Assembly: GCF_003970675.1 (NCBI RefSeq)
Contig: NZ_CP034562.1
Coordinates: 1,054,001 to 1,118,000, forward strand
Length of the DNA stretch: 64,000 bases
Direction of reading: 5' to 3'
Source: Flammeovirga pectinis
GTDB lineage: Bacteria; Bacteroidota; Bacteroidia; Cytophagales; Flammeovirgaceae
Shown here: positions 62,859 to 64,000 of the stretch, piece after piece
How the letters are laid out: each line of letters starts with the position of its first letter
Numbering within the stretch: position 1 is the first letter of the stretch
Notes under the pieces: model-generated
Seen by the model: only the letters and a program-made list of their open reading frames with translations
Told to the model about the DNA's origin: nothing
Database searches by the model: none
Translations under genes and position numbers: made by a program

Positions 62859-63038
62859 ATGAAAAAAATATTCCTTTTTTTCTCATTACTATCAATGTTA
62901 TTTGTGGCATCAGAAGCGGCTTATTTTGCCACAGTTGCAGAAGATAACATAGAGTTAACTTTTTCTATTTTGGTATTTGTGTCAGTAATAGTTGCAACTA
63001 TTTTGGTCTATCCGATAGCTCTTGAGCATAATCGCTAA
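62859..63038 (+). CDS. Small membrane protein, 59 residues
   Basis: A 59-residue protein with two hydrophobic segments: residues 1-21 (MKKIFLFFSLLSMLFVASEA) and 33-52, separated by YFATVAEDNIELT. The first segment could be a signal peptide or an anchor. The ATG at 62859 is chosen over 62799, because MKKIF begins a typical signal. Function unknown. Confidence 0.5.
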   Translation: MKKIFLFFSLLSMLFVASEAAYFATVAEDNIELTFSILVFVSVIVATILVYPIALEHNR

Positions 63039-63076
63039 TAAAAATCAAAAAAGATAGAACTATTAAGGATGTTGTT

Positions 63077-63106
63077 TTTGACTTTAGATGCAAAGAACTA
63101 ATTTTG
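63077..63106 (+). promoter_or_regulatory. Promoter of argS
   Basis: TTTG (63077-63080), 18 bases, then TAATTTTG (63099-63106), which is a perfect match. Transcription would start near 63113, leaving a leader of about 39 bases. Confidence 0.65.
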
Positions 63107-63151
63107 CAGACTGAATTGTCGGAAGACAACTTATTTTACATAAAAAAGAAA

Positions 63152-64000
63152 ATGGAGCAACAAATCATAAACGGTATTGCAGAAGCGGTAAAAGAACTCT
63201 ACGGAATTGAATTACCAACTTCTAGAATTACTTTACAGCCTACAAAAAAAGAATTTGACGGTGCATTAACGTTCGTCACTTTTTCTCTTACAAAACAGTT
63301 AGGTAAAAACCCTGTGCAAATTGGAGAAGAAATTGGTGCGTATTTAAAAGAAAATAATGCAGCTGTTTCTGATTTTAATGTTGTGAAAGGTTTCTTAAAC
63401 TTAGTAATCAGTAATACTGTTTGGGTAGAGACTTTAGCAGAAATTTCTAAAGATACTGCTTATGGTCGTGTTGCTAGAAATGGAGAAAAAGTAATGGTCG
63501 AATATTCTTCGCCAAATACAAATAAACCATTACACTTAGGTCACCTTAGAAATAACTTTTTAGGACACTCCGTCTCATTAATTTTAGATGCGGCTGGTTA
63601 TGATGTTCAAAAAGTGAATCTAGTAAACGACCGTGGTATCCATATTTGTAAGTCGATGTTGGCTTACACAAAGTTTGGAAAAGGTGAAACTCCTAGCGAA
63701 ACTTTAAAAGGTGATAAGTTAGTAGGGAACTATTACGTAGCTTTTGATAAACACTATAAAGTGGAAGTCAAAAACTTGATAGAAGAGAAAAAAAGCGATT
63801 ACCCTTCTTTAGCTAATGTAGAAGATCTTAAAGCACTAAAAGCAGAGATTGAAGCAAAAGGGGCGTCAAAGAAAAATAAAATTCCTTTAACGGATGATGA
63901 GAAAGTTCAGATAAAAGATATCAAGGCTTTATTTGAATATGCGGAGAAAAACGCACCTCTATTAGTAGAAGCGCAAGAAATGTTGCGTAAATGGGAAGCT
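63152..64000 (+). CDS. argS: Arginyl-tRNA synthetase, 3' truncated by window edge
   Basis: The first 283 residues of a class I synthetase, open to the right edge. The N-terminal additional domain (FVTFSLTKQLGKNPVQIGEE) precedes the catalytic block NTNKPLHLGHLRNNFLG, in which HLGH is the HIGH signature, and VNLVNDRGIHICKSM is characteristic of ArgRS. A segment rich in Lys and Glu follows (LKALKAEIEAKGASKKNK), as in the Bacteroidota-type insertion. ATG at 63152, 39 bases behind its predicted transcript start. Confidence 0.95.
   Translation, partial: MEQQIINGIAEAVKELYGIELPTSRITLQPTKKEFDGALTFVTFSLTKQLGKNPVQIGEEIGAYLKENNAAVSDFNVVKGFLNLVISNTVWVETLAEISKDTAYGRVARNGEKVMVEYSSPNTNKPLHLGHLRNNFLGHSVSLILDAAGYDVQKVNLVNDRGIHICKSMLAYTKFGKGETPSETLKGDKLVGNYYVAFDKHYKVEVKNLIEEKKSDYPSLANVEDLKALKAEIEAKGASKKNKIPLTDDEKVQIKDIKALFEYAEKNAPLLVEAQEMLRKWEA

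Noticed and set aside
1-64000. tRNA, rRNA, riboswitch or CRISPR array
   Set aside because: I looked for cloverleaf-like GGTTC(A/G)A arms, long conserved rRNA blocks and regularly spaced repeats in the intergenic regions and found none I could support.

Overview
The window is AT-rich chromosomal DNA from a member of the Bacteroidota, most likely a marine Cytophagales bacterium of the Flammeovirga type. The genus is an inference from protein flavour; no rRNA gene is present. Supporting signs are a C-terminal type IX secretion sorting domain on a chitinase, a PD40/OmpA protein of the PorE type, DUF3857 proteins, and start codons that mostly lack a Shine-Dalgarno sequence. Several promoters match the Bacteroidota sigma-A pattern TTTG-N18..22-TAnnTTTG. 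I see no insertion sequence, prophage, CRISPR array, tRNA or rRNA. Nearly all gene ends are marked by strong hairpin terminators.

Layout. Positions 1-8.7 kb hold two tandem DUF3857 proteins (the first cut by the window edge), homocysteine S-methyltransferase, an acyl-CoA ligase, an ethanolamine-type permease, YceI and a 53-residue CxxC protein. Positions 9-12.5 kb hold two near-identical secreted arylsulfatases in tandem. Positions 12.7-14.6 kb hold a small membrane protein and a TetR-DUF417-AhpD-like redox operon with a clear operator inside its promoter. Positions 14.66-20.5 kb hold a tight operon: glutamine-synthetase-like ligase, iron alcohol dehydrogenase, PuuD-like hydrolase, aldehyde dehydrogenase and an alpha/beta hydrolase-OsmC fusion. 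Positions 20.5-26.4 kb hold a nitroreductase, a DUF819 membrane protein, a GreA/GreB C-terminal-like protein and a multidomain GH18 chitinase. Positions 26.5-37.3 kb hold LpxR, glnS-gltX, a membrane protein, a lipid kinase, FabH and Lon. Positions 37.6-51.2 kb hold the PorE-like protein, ornithine aminotransferase, GH20 hexosaminidase, a phosphohexomutase, a DnaJ-TPR membrane protein and a long acidic protein. Positions 51.2-64 kb hold a double-ATPase ABC protein, a SpoIIE-type phosphatase, a FUSC protein, a His-rich DUF4625 lipoprotein, a dcd-mbnP-mbnH operon, an RlmI-type methyltransferase, a GT2 enzyme and the start of argS.

How the genes work together. The 14.66-19.3 kb operon contains each step type needed to gamma-glutamylate an amino alcohol, oxidise it twice and release the acid plus glutamate. 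With the ethanolamine-type permease 8 kb upstream, ethanolamine is the best substrate guess. The dcd-mbnP-mbnH operon pairs a predicted copper lipoprotein with the di-heme enzyme family known to convert its tryptophan to kynurenine. GH18 (secreted) and GH20 (lipoprotein) together suit chitin use, and the sulfatases suit sulfated algal polysaccharides. Compact palindromes or phased repeats upstream of the chitinase, lon, the phosphohexomutase, a small lipoprotein and the TetR operon look like undescribed regulatory sites.
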